Source of the DNA: a bacterium
GTDB lineage: Bacteria > Actinomycetota > Acidimicrobiia > Acidimicrobiales > CATQHL01
NCBI GenBank assembly: GCA_028824415.1
Contig: JAPPDX010000048.1
Coordinates: forward strand, 24,395 to 88,394
DNA: 64,000 nt
Direction of reading: 5' to 3'
Positions 8,633 to 16,830 of this stretch are shown here, piece by piece. The translations under genes were made by a program, and so were the position numbers. The notes beneath the pieces were generated by a model. The model worked only from the letters and a program-made list of their open reading frames with translations. It was not told where the DNA came from and made no database searches. The first letter of the stretch is position 1, and each line of letters opens with the position of its first letter.

Positions 8633-8666
8633 GTCTCCGAGCCGCTCAGGTGTGGCGACGCTGCCC

Positions 8667-9200
8667 TCAGGTGCCGTAGCCGGCGTCCGCCTCAGGTGTC
8701 GGGGACTCACCTTCCGCTGGGGCTTCCCCCAGGCCACTCTCCTTGAGTTCGTCCCCGCGCCACCGGCTGAGTTCGCTGACGATGGCACCGTCCAGCTGCT
8801 CCTTGATCCCCTCGACCTCGAGCGTGATGAACGCCAGTGCCTGCTGGCCCGGGCGCTGGAGGAGGGCCACCAACTCGTCGGTGCTTGTCATGAAGAGCAC
8901 CTCGTCTCCGCTGATCACGAGCCGGCCTCCGGCGAAGTCCTCACCGAGGATGTCCTGGTGGTTCCGGAACACATCCCGAATCTGCTGGAGGCCGACACCC
9001 CCGTCGAGAAGGTCCTTGATGATCCGCAGCTTCACGAGATCGCCGTAGGAGTAGGCCCGGCGGCTGCCACTACCGGCCGCCGAGGTGATTGACGGCTGCA
9101 CAAGACCGGTCCGGGCCCAGTAGTCGAGTTGACGGTACGTGATGCCCGCGATCTCCTGCGTCTGCTTCGACGTGTAGCTACGCACGACGTTGTCGCTCAT
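8667..9200 (-). CDS. MerR-family transcriptional regulator
   Basis: The 177-residue protein has an N-terminal MerR winged helix (QEIAGITYRQLDYWARTGLV, then a YSYGDLVKLRIIKDLL helix) and a C-terminal region without metal-binding cysteines. The gene order gcvH, MerR, bifunctional nuclease, MerR matches the mycobacterial Rv1826-Rv1830 neighbourhood, and this is the Rv1830-like member. A strong Shine-Dalgarno (GGAGGGG) precedes ATG 9200 and a promoter is visible upstream. Its effector and targets are unknown. Confidence 0.9.
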   Translation of the reverse strand: MSDNVVRSYTSKQTQEIAGITYRQLDYWARTGLVQPSITSAAGSGSRRAYSYGDLVKLRIIKDLLDGGVGLQQIRDVFRNHQDILGEDFAGGRLVISGDEVLFMTSTDELVALLQRPGQQALAFITLEVEGIKEQLDGAIVSELSRWRGDELKESGLGEAPAEGESPTPEADAGYGT

Positions 9201-9239
9201 GAACGTCCCCTCCAGGAGCTTGCGTTCAGGGGTGTAACT

Positions 9240-9269
9240 ACTCTACTGCAATTCGCAGCAGCCTGTGAA
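9240..9269 (-). promoter_or_regulatory. promoter of the MerR gene
   Basis: On the minus strand TTCACA (9264-9269) and TAGAGT (9240-9245) are separated by 18 bases, close to the housekeeping consensus. The start codon of the MerR gene at 9200 lies about 40 bases downstream of the -10 box. Confidence 0.5.
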
Positions 9270-9311
9270 TATCTCGCCGTGGCGGCCCCCGCCCGGGCAG
9301 CAACCGACCAG

Positions 9312-9394
9312 CGAGGGTGGGGGACGCCGGGGTCGAAGTCCGGATCGATTACGCAGGCGAGAGCCGGACTCGGCACCGGCGGCCCCCGCCCGGA
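9312..9394 (-). repeat. 83-bp dispersed palindromic repeat, copy 1
   Basis: This copy lies in reverse orientation just downstream of the bifunctional nuclease gene (stop at 9401). It matches the copies at 17282 and 46027 almost base for base, including a central 20-base loop segment with GTAATCGATCCGG. The arms form a long imperfect hairpin. Confidence 0.85.
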
Positions 9395-9400
9395 CGGACA

Positions 9401-9919
9401 CTAGGACTCGAAGTCCTCCGGACGGACGGTGTCGATGAACTCGCGGAACTGTTCGACCACCTCGTCGGGATCCTGCGCCTCCTCCGAATCGTGGTCCTCG
9501 GAGTCCTCGACATCGCCCCGCTCGCGGTAGCCGGCGTCCGCCAGCACCTCCTCGGCGGCGAAGATGGGGGCACCGCAGCGCACCGCCACCGCGATGGCGT
9601 CGGACGGGCGGCAGGAGACCCGCCGGGTCTCGCCGTTCTCGCCGAGCTCAAGCTCGGCGAAGAACGTCTTGTCGCGCAATTCCGTCACCAGGACGCGCAG
9701 CAGCGCCACGCCCATGTGCTCGAGAATGACCTTGATGAGGTCGTGCGTCATCGGCCGCGGCACCTCGACGCCCTCCAGAGCCAAGGCGATGGCCGTTGCC
9801 TCCGGGGCGCCGATGAAGATGGGCAGGAGCCGCGGATTCGGAGCCTGCTCGCGCAGCAGGAGGATCGGCGTGTTGGTGGGCAACTCGATGCGCACACCGA
9901 CGAGGTCCATCTCGATCAC
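9401..9919 (-). CDS. bifunctional nuclease family protein (DUF151)
   Basis: The product of about 172 residues starts MIEMDLVGVRIELPTNTPIL and carries the BFN-domain core, including the segments FIGAPEATAIALALEGVEVPR and SCRPSDAIAVAVRCGAPIFA. The C-terminus is an acidic tail. The family is widespread in actinobacteria, where it sits between two MerR genes as here; an RNase/DNase activity has been described for plant and bacterial relatives. GTG 9919 matches the usual MIEM start; ATG 9910 is an alternative. The 83-bp repeat lies immediately beyond its stop. Confidence 0.9.
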   Translation of the reverse strand: MIEMDLVGVRIELPTNTPILLLREQAPNPRLLPIFIGAPEATAIALALEGVEVPRPMTHDLIKVILEHMGVALLRVLVTELRDKTFFAELELGENGETRRVSCRPSDAIAVAVRCGAPIFAAEEVLADAGYRERGDVEDSEDHDSEEAQDPDEVVEQFREFIDTVRPEDFES

Positions 9920-9965
9920 GCCCTGACAATAGCCGCAGACCCGTCCAACACCCCTGCCGCGAGGG

Positions 9966-10580
9966 CTACGCGGAGCGAGGTGTCCGCACCCCGTAGAGGG
10001 AGTCCACGTAGGCGTCGGGGGCCGCCTCGAGGGCACGACGATCCACGGCTCGCAGGTCCGGAAGGTTGCCGTACCGACCCCGGTACTCGAGTCCGTACCC
10101 GACGAGGAAGGAGTCGTCCACCGTGAAGCCCACGTAGCGCGCCTCCAGCGGCAGGATGCGCCTGACCTGGCGATCTGCAAGCGTGCAGACTTCGACACTG
10201 AGCGGGGAACGGCGACGCAACTCGCCGCTGAGGAAACCCACGCTGAGCCCGCTGTCGACGATTCCCTCAACCAGCAGGACATGGCGGCCGCCGATGTCGA
10301 TGTCCAGATCACGCGTGATCCGCACCCGCCCGGAATTCGGGGCGAAGCGGGAGATGGCCAGGAAGTCCACCTCGACGTCGATGCGCAGCGCCCGCGCCAG
10401 ATCGGTCAGGAACGGCAGGCAACCCCGGAGCACACCCACGACCACGACGGCTTCGCCGCTGGCCAGGCGCGCCGCGTAGTCGCTGGAAATCGCCGCCCCG
10501 AGCGCCTGCACCCGCTCGGCGATCGTGCTGCGGTCGTAGACAGCCCCGACGGGGGGACGCACGGTCTGAGCCTGCGACAC
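9966..10580 (-). CDS. hpt: hypoxanthine phosphoribosyltransferase
   Basis: Purine salvage: transfers phosphoribose from PRPP to hypoxanthine (and often guanine). The 204-residue product has the type I PRTase fold with a PRPP-binding loop HVLLVEGIVDSGLSVGFL and the upstream VVGVLRGCLPFLTDLARAL segment. In most HPRTs the loop reads E-D-I-x-D-[ST]-G; here the second acidic residue is Gly, while the catalytic Asp is kept. GTG 10580 starts two bases after the preceding MerR stop, so it is in the same operon. Insertion of hpt into the MerR-bfn pair differs from the mycobacterial order. Confidence 0.88.
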   Translation of the reverse strand: MSQAQTVRPPVGAVYDRSTIAERVQALGAAISSDYAARLASGEAVVVVGVLRGCLPFLTDLARALRIDVEVDFLAISRFAPNSGRVRITRDLDIDIGGRHVLLVEGIVDSGLSVGFLSGELRRRSPLSVEVCTLADRQVRRILPLEARYVGFTVDDSFLVGYGLEYRGRYGNLPDLRAVDRRALEAAPDAYVDSLYGVRTPRSA

Positions 10581-10582
10581 GC

Positions 10583-11305
10583 TCAGCCGAGATTCTGGAG
10601 CGTGCGCCGTACGAGCGCCTCGCGGAGCGAGGATGCCAGCGCCGCCTGCGTCGCGAGCATGTCGCGTGCCCGGCGCTGGGCGTCGGCTCCACCGCCCTGC
10701 AGCACCCGTTGCACCGCCGGGGTGGCGAGATCCAATTCCCTGTCCACCGACGCCTTGAAGACCCGCAGATGCCTCGGCTCCAGGCCCTGGTCGAACATCT
10801 GCCGGGCGATGCGCGCCACCTCCAGCGCCTGAGCGTCGTAGAAGTCGATGTCGGCCGCGGGACGCGGCACCAGGAGGCCGTAGCGCGTCAACTCTCGGGC
10901 CTGGGAGAGACTCAGCCCGCTGGCATTGGCCAACTGGGGCAGCGTCATGCCCCCTCCGGCGGAATCCGACGCCGGCGAGCGCGGCGCGAGCCGCCGGACC
11001 CGGTCGCTGACGTCCACGTCGGGCAGCCGCTCGGCCTCCGCATCGGCGCGGGCACTCCATTCCACGTCGGCCATGCGCTCCCGGATGACCCGCAGCGGGA
11101 GGAAGTTCTCTCGCTGTTGGGTGAGGATCCATCGCAGCTTGGCCACGTCGGTGCGCGAGTACTTCCGGTAGCCCTTGGACGTGCGGTGCGGCGTGATCAG
11201 ACCTTGGCTCTCGAGGAACCGCAGCTTGGAGACCGACACGTCGGGAAAGTCGATGCGCAGCCCGTTGACGACGTCGCTGATACCCGCCAGCGGTTCGTCA
11301 GCCAC
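10583..11305 (-). CDS. ftsR: MerR-family regulator, FtsR type
   Basis: The 240-residue protein has an N-terminal MerR helix-turn-helix (SDVVNGLRIDFPDVSVSKLR followed by FLESQGLITPHRTSKGYRKY) and a second, alpha-helical region. This sequence style and its position after gcvH match actinobacterial FtsR (Rv1828-like), an activator connected to ftsZ expression in corynebacteria. The start overlaps the end of gcvH by eight bases. No cysteine or drug-binding motif is visible. The FtsR assignment rests on synteny and similarity by eye. Confidence 0.85.
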   Translation of the reverse strand: MADEPLAGISDVVNGLRIDFPDVSVSKLRFLESQGLITPHRTSKGYRKYSRTDVAKLRWILTQQRENFLPLRVIRERMADVEWSARADAEAERLPDVDVSDRVRRLAPRSPASDSAGGGMTLPQLANASGLSLSQARELTRYGLLVPRPAADIDFYDAQALEVARIARQMFDQGLEPRHLRVFKASVDRELDLATPAVQRVLQGGGADAQRRARDMLATQAALASSLREALVRRTLQNLG

Positions 11306-11690
11306 CGACGAACCTCACGTAGGCCGCGCCGTCCATCAAGCCGTCGAGCTGGCCGCCGTCCTCCGGCGCCAGGAGACACAACCAGCCGTCACCGTACGGG
11401 TCGGCGTTGAGAACCTCCGGCGTCTCGGCCAGGAGCCCGTTGACGGCCACGACCCGTCCCGCCAGAGGCGCGTAGAGTTCGCTGGTCGCCTTGCGGGCCT
11501 CGATCTCCGCCATCAGGTCACCGGTACCCAGCCGGCTCCCCGGAGACGGGAGCTCGACGAACTCCACCTCGCCCAGCAGGTCCTGGCCGAAGTCGGTCAG
11601 CCCGACACGCACAAGCCGTTCCCGGCCCTCGCCCTCCTGAGCCACCCAACCGTGATCCTCGGAGTACCGGAGCGGTTCGGGAACGTTCAC
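11298..11690 (-). CDS. gcvH: glycine cleavage system H protein
   Basis: The lipoyl carrier of the glycine cleavage system, 130 residues, normal length. The lipoylation site is in IEARKATSELYAPLAG, with Lys in the hairpin turn; the N-terminal RYSEDHGWV segment is typical. The other glycine cleavage genes (gcvT, gcvP) are not in this window; in actinobacteria gcvH often sits here, in the MerR cluster. It overlaps the following MerR start, so translation is probably coupled. Confidence 0.95.
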   Translation of the reverse strand: MNVPEPLRYSEDHGWVAQEGEGRERLVRVGLTDFGQDLLGEVEFVELPSPGSRLGTGDLMAEIEARKATSELYAPLAGRVVAVNGLLAETPEVLNADPYGDGWLCLLAPEDGGQLDGLMDGAAYVRFVGG

Positions 11691-11795
11691 CGGAGCCCGG
11701 AGGAGTCGACGTGTCGCCGCGTCCGCTGCACCATCGTTTTCACGCTAGCCCACCGGCCAGGCGGCCCCCGCCATCGCAGGCCCTGATCACGGCCC

Positions 11796-12407
11796 TTAGG
11801 AGTCCTCGGTCGGCGGCGCGGCCGCGGCGGGTCCCGGCGAGGCGTTGAGGGCGGCGCGGCCCGCCAGCACATAGAGATACGCCCCGTACCAGGCGATTGC
11901 CAGCGACGGGATCCCCCACACCCAGCCGGCAATCGTCCAGCCGTTGGCTCCGGGAATGTCCGCCTGGCCCAGTAGGAACATCGGGAACGCGAACATGAGG
12001 CCGAAACTGCCGGCCTTGCCCCAGGCGTTCACCCCCAACCAACCCACGCGCCGTGAGGCGAGGGCCAGCGTGCCGGCCGAGAGCCCGAACTCCCGGACGA
12101 GCGCGGTGATCCCGAACCACAGGGCCACATCGCCGCTCACGAGCATCGAGATCACCGCGGCGAAGAACATGCACCGGTCGGTGACGGGATCCAGGATGGC
12201 CCCCAGTTCGGTCGCCTGATCCAGCCGGCGCGCCAGGTAGCCGTCGACGAAGTCGGTGGCCCCCAACGCCCCCAGCAGGACTCCGGCCGCCAGGCGGCTG
12301 TCGAACCCGAACAGCAGCCAGCAGAAGAGCGGGATGCAGCCCAATCGCAGGACCGTGACCAGATTGGGGATCGTCCAGAGCTGGCGGCGGAGGCTCTCTG
12401 CGGCCAC
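11796..12407 (-). CDS. pgsA: CDP-diacylglycerol--glycerol-3-phosphate 3-phosphatidyltransferase family protein
   Basis: An integral membrane CDP-alcohol phosphatidyltransferase of 203 residues. The signature D-x2-D-G-x2-A-R-x8-G-x3-D-x3-D is complete (DFVDGYLARR, then GAILDPVTD). Four or more membrane helices follow. The product would be phosphatidylglycerol phosphate, though other CDP-alcohol transferases share the motif. GTG 12407 lies six bases after TACTCT (12414-12419, minus strand) with no Shine-Dalgarno, fitting a leaderless start. It is divergent from the HIT gene. Confidence 0.88.
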   Translation of the reverse strand: MAAESLRRQLWTIPNLVTVLRLGCIPLFCWLLFGFDSRLAAGVLLGALGATDFVDGYLARRLDQATELGAILDPVTDRCMFFAAVISMLVSGDVALWFGITALVREFGLSAGTLALASRRVGWLGVNAWGKAGSFGLMFAFPMFLLGQADIPGANGWTIAGWVWGIPSLAIAWYGAYLYVLAGRAALNASPGPAAAAPPTEDS

Positions 12408-12465
12408 GGCAGGAGAGTACCGTGCAGTGCCGGGCGCACGACTCCGAGCACAGTGGGAGGACCCG

Positions 12466-12870
12466 ATGGCGACGCTCTTCACGCGGATCCTGAACGGCGA
12501 ACTGCCGGGGCACTTCGTCTGGCGCGACGAGCGCTGCGGCGTGTTCCTGTCGATCAACCCGCTCAGCGCTGGGCACTCGCTGGTGGTACCCGTCGCCGAG
12601 GTGGACCACTGGCTGGATCTCGACGTCGAGACCAACATGCATCTGACCGCCGTGGCGCACCGGGTCGGGTGGGCCATCATGGAGACGCAACGACCCCAGC
12701 GCGTCGCCACGGTGATGGCGGGCTTCGAGGTGCCGCACGTGCACCTGCACGTCTTCGGCGTCAACTCCATGGCGGACCTGGACTTCGCCAACGCCGCCGG
12801 CGGCGTGGACCAGGCCGAGCTGGCCGCCAACGCGGTGCTGCTGCGAGACGCTCTGGGCTACTCGGGCTGA
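12466..12870 (+). CDS. HIT-family nucleotide hydrolase/transferase
   Basis: The 134-residue histidine-triad protein has the active site HVHLHVF (in VPHVHLHVFGVN) and the N-terminal FTRILNGELPGHFVW segment typical of HinT-like proteins, which cleave AMP-lysine or related phosphoramidates. A GGGAGGA Shine-Dalgarno sits five bases before ATG 12466. It ends nine bases from the stop of the convergent DUF2079 gene. The physiological substrate cannot be told from sequence. Confidence 0.93.
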   Translation: MATLFTRILNGELPGHFVWRDERCGVFLSINPLSAGHSLVVPVAEVDHWLDLDVETNMHLTAVAHRVGWAIMETQRPQRVATVMAGFEVPHVHLHVFGVNSMADLDFANAAGGVDQAELAANAVLLRDALGYSG

Positions 12871-12879
12871 CGGTCGGGA

Positions 12880-14541
12880 CTAGGGCGGCACGACCGCCGC
12901 TGCCGCCCCGGATCCCCCATAGCGGTAGACCCGCACCTGCTCGGCGGCGAAGACCCGCTCCCAGCCCCGCTGCCGGAGCGTCGTGTCGAAACGCTCGACC
13001 TCCAGCGCGTTCGATCCCCATTGCTCCGCCGAGGCGAGATCCAGGGCGATCCAGCCCACGCCCTCGACCGCGACCTGGGCGTCGGCACGCGCCGAGGATC
13101 CTGCGGTATCCAATTCGAACAGCACGTTGCGCTCCGCCAACAGCGGCAGCAGGTGCGGCGAGGCGCGCACCGCAGCGGCGTCGGGGATCTGCTCCACCGC
13201 CTCCAGCCGGTCCCGGTCGGTGGCGTCGCGGGTCCACTGCCATGGCGTGTGGAATGGCGAGCTGGCGGCGTCCCGTATGAAGAAGATGGCGGCCGCCAGC
13301 AGCAACGTGACGACCAGCCGGCGGTTGACCCGCACGCGCCGCACGAGCATCGCCCCGGCACGCCGCAGTGCGAAGGTGGTGGCCACCAGCACGAACGCCG
13401 CCACCGGCACGGTCTCGGCCAGCAGGGCCTGCGGCGCGTCGGACGCCAGCTGCACGACGAAGAACGGCACGGCGGGCATGAGGTAGCGCAACTCGACGAG
13501 CGGCAGGAACAGTACCGGGGCGAGCAGGGTCACCCCCAGCAGGAAGTTCTCCTGGGTCACGAGGTTGCCGAGAAACACGTGCGGCTGCCGCAGGACACCC
13601 CAGATGACATCGGCTGTGCTGGTATCGCCGTACTCGGCATAGCGCTCGAGGTGCGGGAATTCGCCACCGGCGAGCATCGGCTGGATGGTCTCGGTCGCCA
13701 GCAGTGCCCACAGGAGTCCCACGAACGACCAGATGAGGGCCGTCCGGGAATGACGGCCCGAGATCGCCATCAGCGACCGGCCGACTCGAGCCGGAGCCGC
13801 CCACAGCGAGAGCTCGCGTTCGGGCGCCAGACCGTCTGCGGGTCGCCGCCGGAGTTCCACCGCCAGCACCACGCCGAGAACCATCACCATCCAGCCGAGT
13901 TCCGAGCGGCACGCCAGAACAACCGCCACCAGCGCGCCGAACGGCACCCAGCGGGCGCCGAGCCCGTAGTACACGGCTCCCAGCAGGGCCGGCACCGCCA
14001 GCGTCTCGGGATGGAACCCGGAGAGGTTGGCGTTGTGCAGGGCGGCGTAGGCGGCGTAGGCGAACGCCACGGCGGCCGCCGGCGCCACCCTCAGATCGGC
14101 GCGCCGCCGGGCGATCCGCCACAGCGGCACGATCCCCAGCGCCAGGGCGGAGGACTGGACCGCCAGAACGGTGGTCGTGATCGGGAGCCAGCGCACCAGC
14201 AACGACAGCGGGTAGATGATGAACGCCCCGTTGCGGGCCAGGTAGTCCCCGCCCACCAGCGTCGAGTGTGGACGGAATCCCTGGCTCACCTGCCAGATGC
14301 TCTGGTTGAACAGCGCCAGCTCGGTTCCCGCCTGCAGTGAGTTGGCGCGGGCCAGGGCAAGGCCGACCAGCACGCCGCCTCCGGCGAGGGCCATGATCCA
14401 CGGCAGGGCCCTGTCCACGGCTGCGGTGTCCAGCCGGGCCTGCCACCGCAGGGTGGCCCGCTCGAGGCGCGACCGCCAGTCCTGCTGCGCGGGATGCGCC
14501 GGAGCGATACCCAGGGCCGCGGAGAGTCGGGCGCGCGCCAC
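12880..14541 (-). CDS. DUF2079 polytopic membrane protein
   Basis: About 553 residues with roughly ten or more hydrophobic helices, separated by short basic loops. Conserved-looking segments include TELALFNQSIWQVSQGFRPH near the N-terminus and a soluble C-terminal domain (ALEVERFDTTLRQRGWERVF). This matches the DUF2079 family, which resembles GT-C glycosyltransferases, so a role in lipid-linked sugar transfer is possible but unproven. GTG 14541 is nine bases after the SRAP stop; the two genes are probably cotranscribed. Confidence 0.85.
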   Translation of the reverse strand: MARARLSAALGIAPAHPAQQDWRSRLERATLRWQARLDTAAVDRALPWIMALAGGGVLVGLALARANSLQAGTELALFNQSIWQVSQGFRPHSTLVGGDYLARNGAFIIYPLSLLVRWLPITTTVLAVQSSALALGIVPLWRIARRRADLRVAPAAAVAFAYAAYAALHNANLSGFHPETLAVPALLGAVYYGLGARWVPFGALVAVVLACRSELGWMVMVLGVVLAVELRRRPADGLAPERELSLWAAPARVGRSLMAISGRHSRTALIWSFVGLLWALLATETIQPMLAGGEFPHLERYAEYGDTSTADVIWGVLRQPHVFLGNLVTQENFLLGVTLLAPVLFLPLVELRYLMPAVPFFVVQLASDAPQALLAETVPVAAFVLVATTFALRRAGAMLVRRVRVNRRLVVTLLLAAAIFFIRDAASSPFHTPWQWTRDATDRDRLEAVEQIPDAAAVRASPHLLPLLAERNVLFELDTAGSSARADAQVAVEGVGWIALDLASAEQWGSNALEVERFDTTLRQRGWERVFAAEQVRVYRYGGSGAAAAVVPP

Positions 14542-14549
14542 CGGTGACC

Positions 14550-15230
14550 TCAGGGAGCGAGAGGTTCGATGAGGTGCGGGCTCTTTCGGCGCGGGTTGTT
14601 GACCTCCCGGCTGACCGGATGGAAGGTGAACAACTTCGACGGAGCCGGTACCAGCAGGTCCCCGAGCGCCGTCGCGTCGTCGCAGTCGGGGTCGAGCCAT
14701 TGCTGCCAGGCGCTCGGGGGCAGCACGATCGGCATCCGGTCGTGCATCTCGGCGATCCTGTCGTTGGCCGGGCCGGTGATGATCGTCGTCGAGCGCACGG
14801 GGTCGCCCTCGGGGCTCTTCCAGCGTTCCCAGAGCCCTGCGAACGCCAGCGGCTCCCCGTCGACGCGGTGGATGTACATCGGTTGCTTGTGCCGCTCGCC
14901 GGGGATCGGCACCCACTCGTAGAAGCCGTCGGCGGGGACGATGCAGCGGCGAGCCCGGAAGGGGCGCCGGTAGGCCTTGGACTCCGCCACGGTCTCGGAG
15001 CGGGCATTGATCATGCGGTTGCCGATCTTGTGGTCCTTGGCCCACGGCGGGATCAAACCCCAGCGCAGGGTGGCGAGGGTCCGGAGCCCTTCATTCACGA
15101 GAACGGCGTACACGTCGTTCGTCGGCGCCACGTTGTAGCTGGGCTCCAGGAGCGCGGCGCCGCCGAGTTCCGCCCCGAAATAAGCAGCTACATCCTCAGC
15201 TGAACTCGCCGAGACGAAGCGCCCACACAC
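14550..15230 (-). CDS. SRAP-domain protein (SOS response-associated peptidase, HMCES/YedK family)
   Basis: The 226-residue protein begins MCGRFV, exposing the catalytic Cys2 that forms a thiazolidine crosslink with abasic sites in single-stranded DNA. Other family hallmarks are present: SYNVAPTNDV, RWGLIPPWAKD, NARSETVAE, RCIVPADGFYEW and a histidine-bearing MHDRMPIVL segment. It protects abasic sites during replication in characterised relatives. Length and motifs are standard. Confidence 0.95.
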   Translation of the reverse strand: MCGRFVSASSAEDVAAYFGAELGGAALLEPSYNVAPTNDVYAVLVNEGLRTLATLRWGLIPPWAKDHKIGNRMINARSETVAESKAYRRPFRARRCIVPADGFYEWVPIPGERHKQPMYIHRVDGEPLAFAGLWERWKSPEGDPVRSTTIITGPANDRIAEMHDRMPIVLPPSAWQQWLDPDCDDATALGDLLVPAPSKLFTFHPVSREVNNPRRKSPHLIEPLAP

Positions 15231-15314
15231 GCCGCAACGCTACCTGCCAGCCGGGGGTGACAAGAGACGCGGCGCCGCGCCGGCAGGTGTTCCGGGCCGC
15301 CCGGCGCCGCTGGG

Positions 15315-15350
15315 AAAAATGCTCGTGCCCCGGGTCGGACCGGGGCACGA
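15315..15350 (-). terminator. intrinsic terminator of the DyP peroxidase gene
   Basis: An 11-bp perfect stem, 15323-15333 (TCGTGCCCCGG on plus) with 15340-15350, closes a six-base loop. On the minus strand it is followed by GCATTTTT, a five-T tract at 15319-15315. It lies 30 bases after the DyP stop and is the clearest rho-independent terminator in the window. Confidence 0.9.
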
Positions 15351-15379
15351 ACTGGTTACCGAGGTTGCTGCGTCGACGC

Positions 15380-16306
15380 TTACGCCAGCATGGCGTCGAG
15401 CGCCTCGGTCGACGGGGCGAAGTAGAACGACCCCGACGCCGGGTTGGAGAAGTCCGTCAAGCGGTCGCGCACACCGGCGCCGTCGAGGCCGTACATGGCC
15501 CGCAGGCGCTCACGGAAGGGGGCCTGCTCGCGGCAGAAGGCCATGAAGTACAGGCCCACGACGGAGACGGCGCCGTGGAAGGCGTACGGGGTGGAGCGGC
15601 GGGCGATCTCGTTGCGCTTCGGCTTGGTGGCATCCGCGGTGGCTCCCTCGCGGAGTTCCACGTGGCTGAGGTGCGAGAAGTCCTCCTGCGGGTCGAGCCG
15701 CTCGCTGTCGGGCTTGGTGCGTCCGAAGACCTTCTCCTGCTCCTCGACGCTCATCTGGTTCCAGCCGTCGAGGTCGTGAACCCAGCGCTGGGCAAGGATG
15801 AAGCTGCCACCGGCGCCCGGGGACCCGTCGGGCACGAGGGCCGCCTCGGGCTCGTTCTCGGGCTCGGGGTTGCCGGTGCCGTCGATGAACCCGGTCATGT
15901 CCAGCGAGTCGCCCAGGATGAAGGTGTTCGTGTCGCGCGGCACGACCATGTGGCCGGCCAGGGCGGTGCGGGCGTCGTACTGCGTCTGCCAGACCTTGTC
16001 CTTGTCGGGGCTGTTCAGCCAGAACAGCAACTCCTCCTGGGTGCCCTTGGCTTCGCGCCCGCTGCCGTCTTCGGACTCGATGGTGACGAAGTCCTGGAAG
16101 TCGTCGGGGACGTCATCGGTCAGTTCGGCCAGCAAGCCGGGCCCGAGGCCCACGACGAGGTTGACGCCGGCAGCATCGGCTGCGGCGCGGGTATCGGAGA
16201 TCACGCTCTTGATGTGATCCAGATCCGCGCCGTCGACCCGACTCAGGTGGACGTACCACTGGTGTTGTCCCATTTCGGCGAAAATTGCGGGTTGCGGCGT
16301 GGGCAT
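15380..16306 (-). CDS. DyP-type haem peroxidase
   Basis: 308 residues with the diagnostic GFIDGTGNPE motif near residue 140 (distal Asp), and a proximal-His region in the C-terminal half (STPYAFHGAVSVVGLYFMAF). The overall pattern matches the compact cytoplasmic class (YfeX/DypB-like). There is no Tat signal and no adjacent encapsulin gene. It would reduce H2O2 while oxidising dyes or porphyrin-like substrates. A GGAGG Shine-Dalgarno precedes ATG 16306, and the gene is bounded by a strong terminator, so it is monocistronic. Confidence 0.95.
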   Translation of the reverse strand: MPTPQPAIFAEMGQHQWYVHLSRVDGADLDHIKSVISDTRAAADAAGVNLVVGLGPGLLAELTDDVPDDFQDFVTIESEDGSGREAKGTQEELLFWLNSPDKDKVWQTQYDARTALAGHMVVPRDTNTFILGDSLDMTGFIDGTGNPEPENEPEAALVPDGSPGAGGSFILAQRWVHDLDGWNQMSVEEQEKVFGRTKPDSERLDPQEDFSHLSHVELREGATADATKPKRNEIARRSTPYAFHGAVSVVGLYFMAFCREQAPFRERLRAMYGLDGAGVRDRLTDFSNPASGSFYFAPSTEALDAMLA

Positions 16307-16327
16307 GTCCGACCTCCGTGGCTAGGT

Positions 16328-16349
16328 GAAACCCTCCGAATTCCGGAGG
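16328..16349 (-). terminator. possible terminator after tRNA-Pro
   Basis: CCTCCG (16333-16338) pairs with CGGAGG (16344-16349) around a five-base loop; on the minus strand it is followed by GTTTC. The T tract is short, so it is weaker than the DyP terminator. Confidence 0.4.
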
Positions 16350-16356
16350 ATCCTAG

Positions 16357-16431
16357 TCGGGCTGCCGGGATTTGAACCCGGGACCTTTGGTCCCCCAGAC
16401 CAACGCGCTAACCAAGCTGCGCCACAGCCCG
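16357..16431 (-). tRNA. tRNA-Pro (anticodon GGG)
   Basis: Minus-strand cloverleaf with acceptor stem CGGGCTG/CAGCCCG and discriminator A at 16357. The anticodon arm TTGGT-CTGGGGG-ACCAA puts GGG at the anticodon, and the T arm reads GGTTCAAATCC. CCA is not encoded. Confidence 0.96.
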
Positions 16432-16465
16432 TTCCGAAGGCCTCACTGTACCGGGCGCGGCACCC

Positions 16466-16810
16466 TCAGAACGCCCCCTCCAGCACCTCCAGGCGGCCCT
16501 TCAGCACACAGGCCACGTCGAAGCGCAGTTCCGCCACCGGCTCGCGGTGCTGGCGCAGCCACTGGGTGGCCAGGGCCCGGATGCGCTTCTGCTTGCGGCG
16601 ATCCACGGCTTCCGCCGGGTGCCCGTATGCCTCGCTGGAGCGCGTCTTCACCTCGCAGAAAACCACGGTGCCGCCTCGCCCGAGAACCAGGTCGAGTTCG
16701 CCGCCGGCGCCGCGCCAATTGCGGTCCAGCACCTCCCAGCCGCGTTCGAGGTACCAGGTGGCGGCCTTGTTCTCCCCCCAGCGACCGAGTTGTTGCCGAC
16801 CGGCGGTCAT
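16466..16810 (-). CDS. YraN-family (UPF0102) endonuclease-like protein
   Basis: 114 residues, standard for the family. It contains the Holliday-junction-resolvase-like fold core: LGRWGENKAATWYLERGWEVL, GGELDLVLGRGGTVVFCEVKTRSS (the D...E-V-K catalytic pattern) and a basic helix after it. It lies 20 bases after rplS, the usual actinobacterial position near the trmD/rplS operon. Nuclease function is inferred from the fold; relatives have ill-defined roles. Confidence 0.92.
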   Translation of the reverse strand: MTAGRQQLGRWGENKAATWYLERGWEVLDRNWRGAGGELDLVLGRGGTVVFCEVKTRSSEAYGHPAEAVDRRKQKRIRALATQWLRQHREPVAELRFDVACVLKGRLEVLEGAF

Positions 16811-16830
16811 GGACCGCGCCGCGGCCGGGC

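Noticed and set aside
12256-12465. An upstream plus-strand extension of the HIT protein
   Set aside because: GGGAGGA before ATG 12466 and the canonical HIT N-terminus fix the start; upstream is the divergent pgsA coding region.
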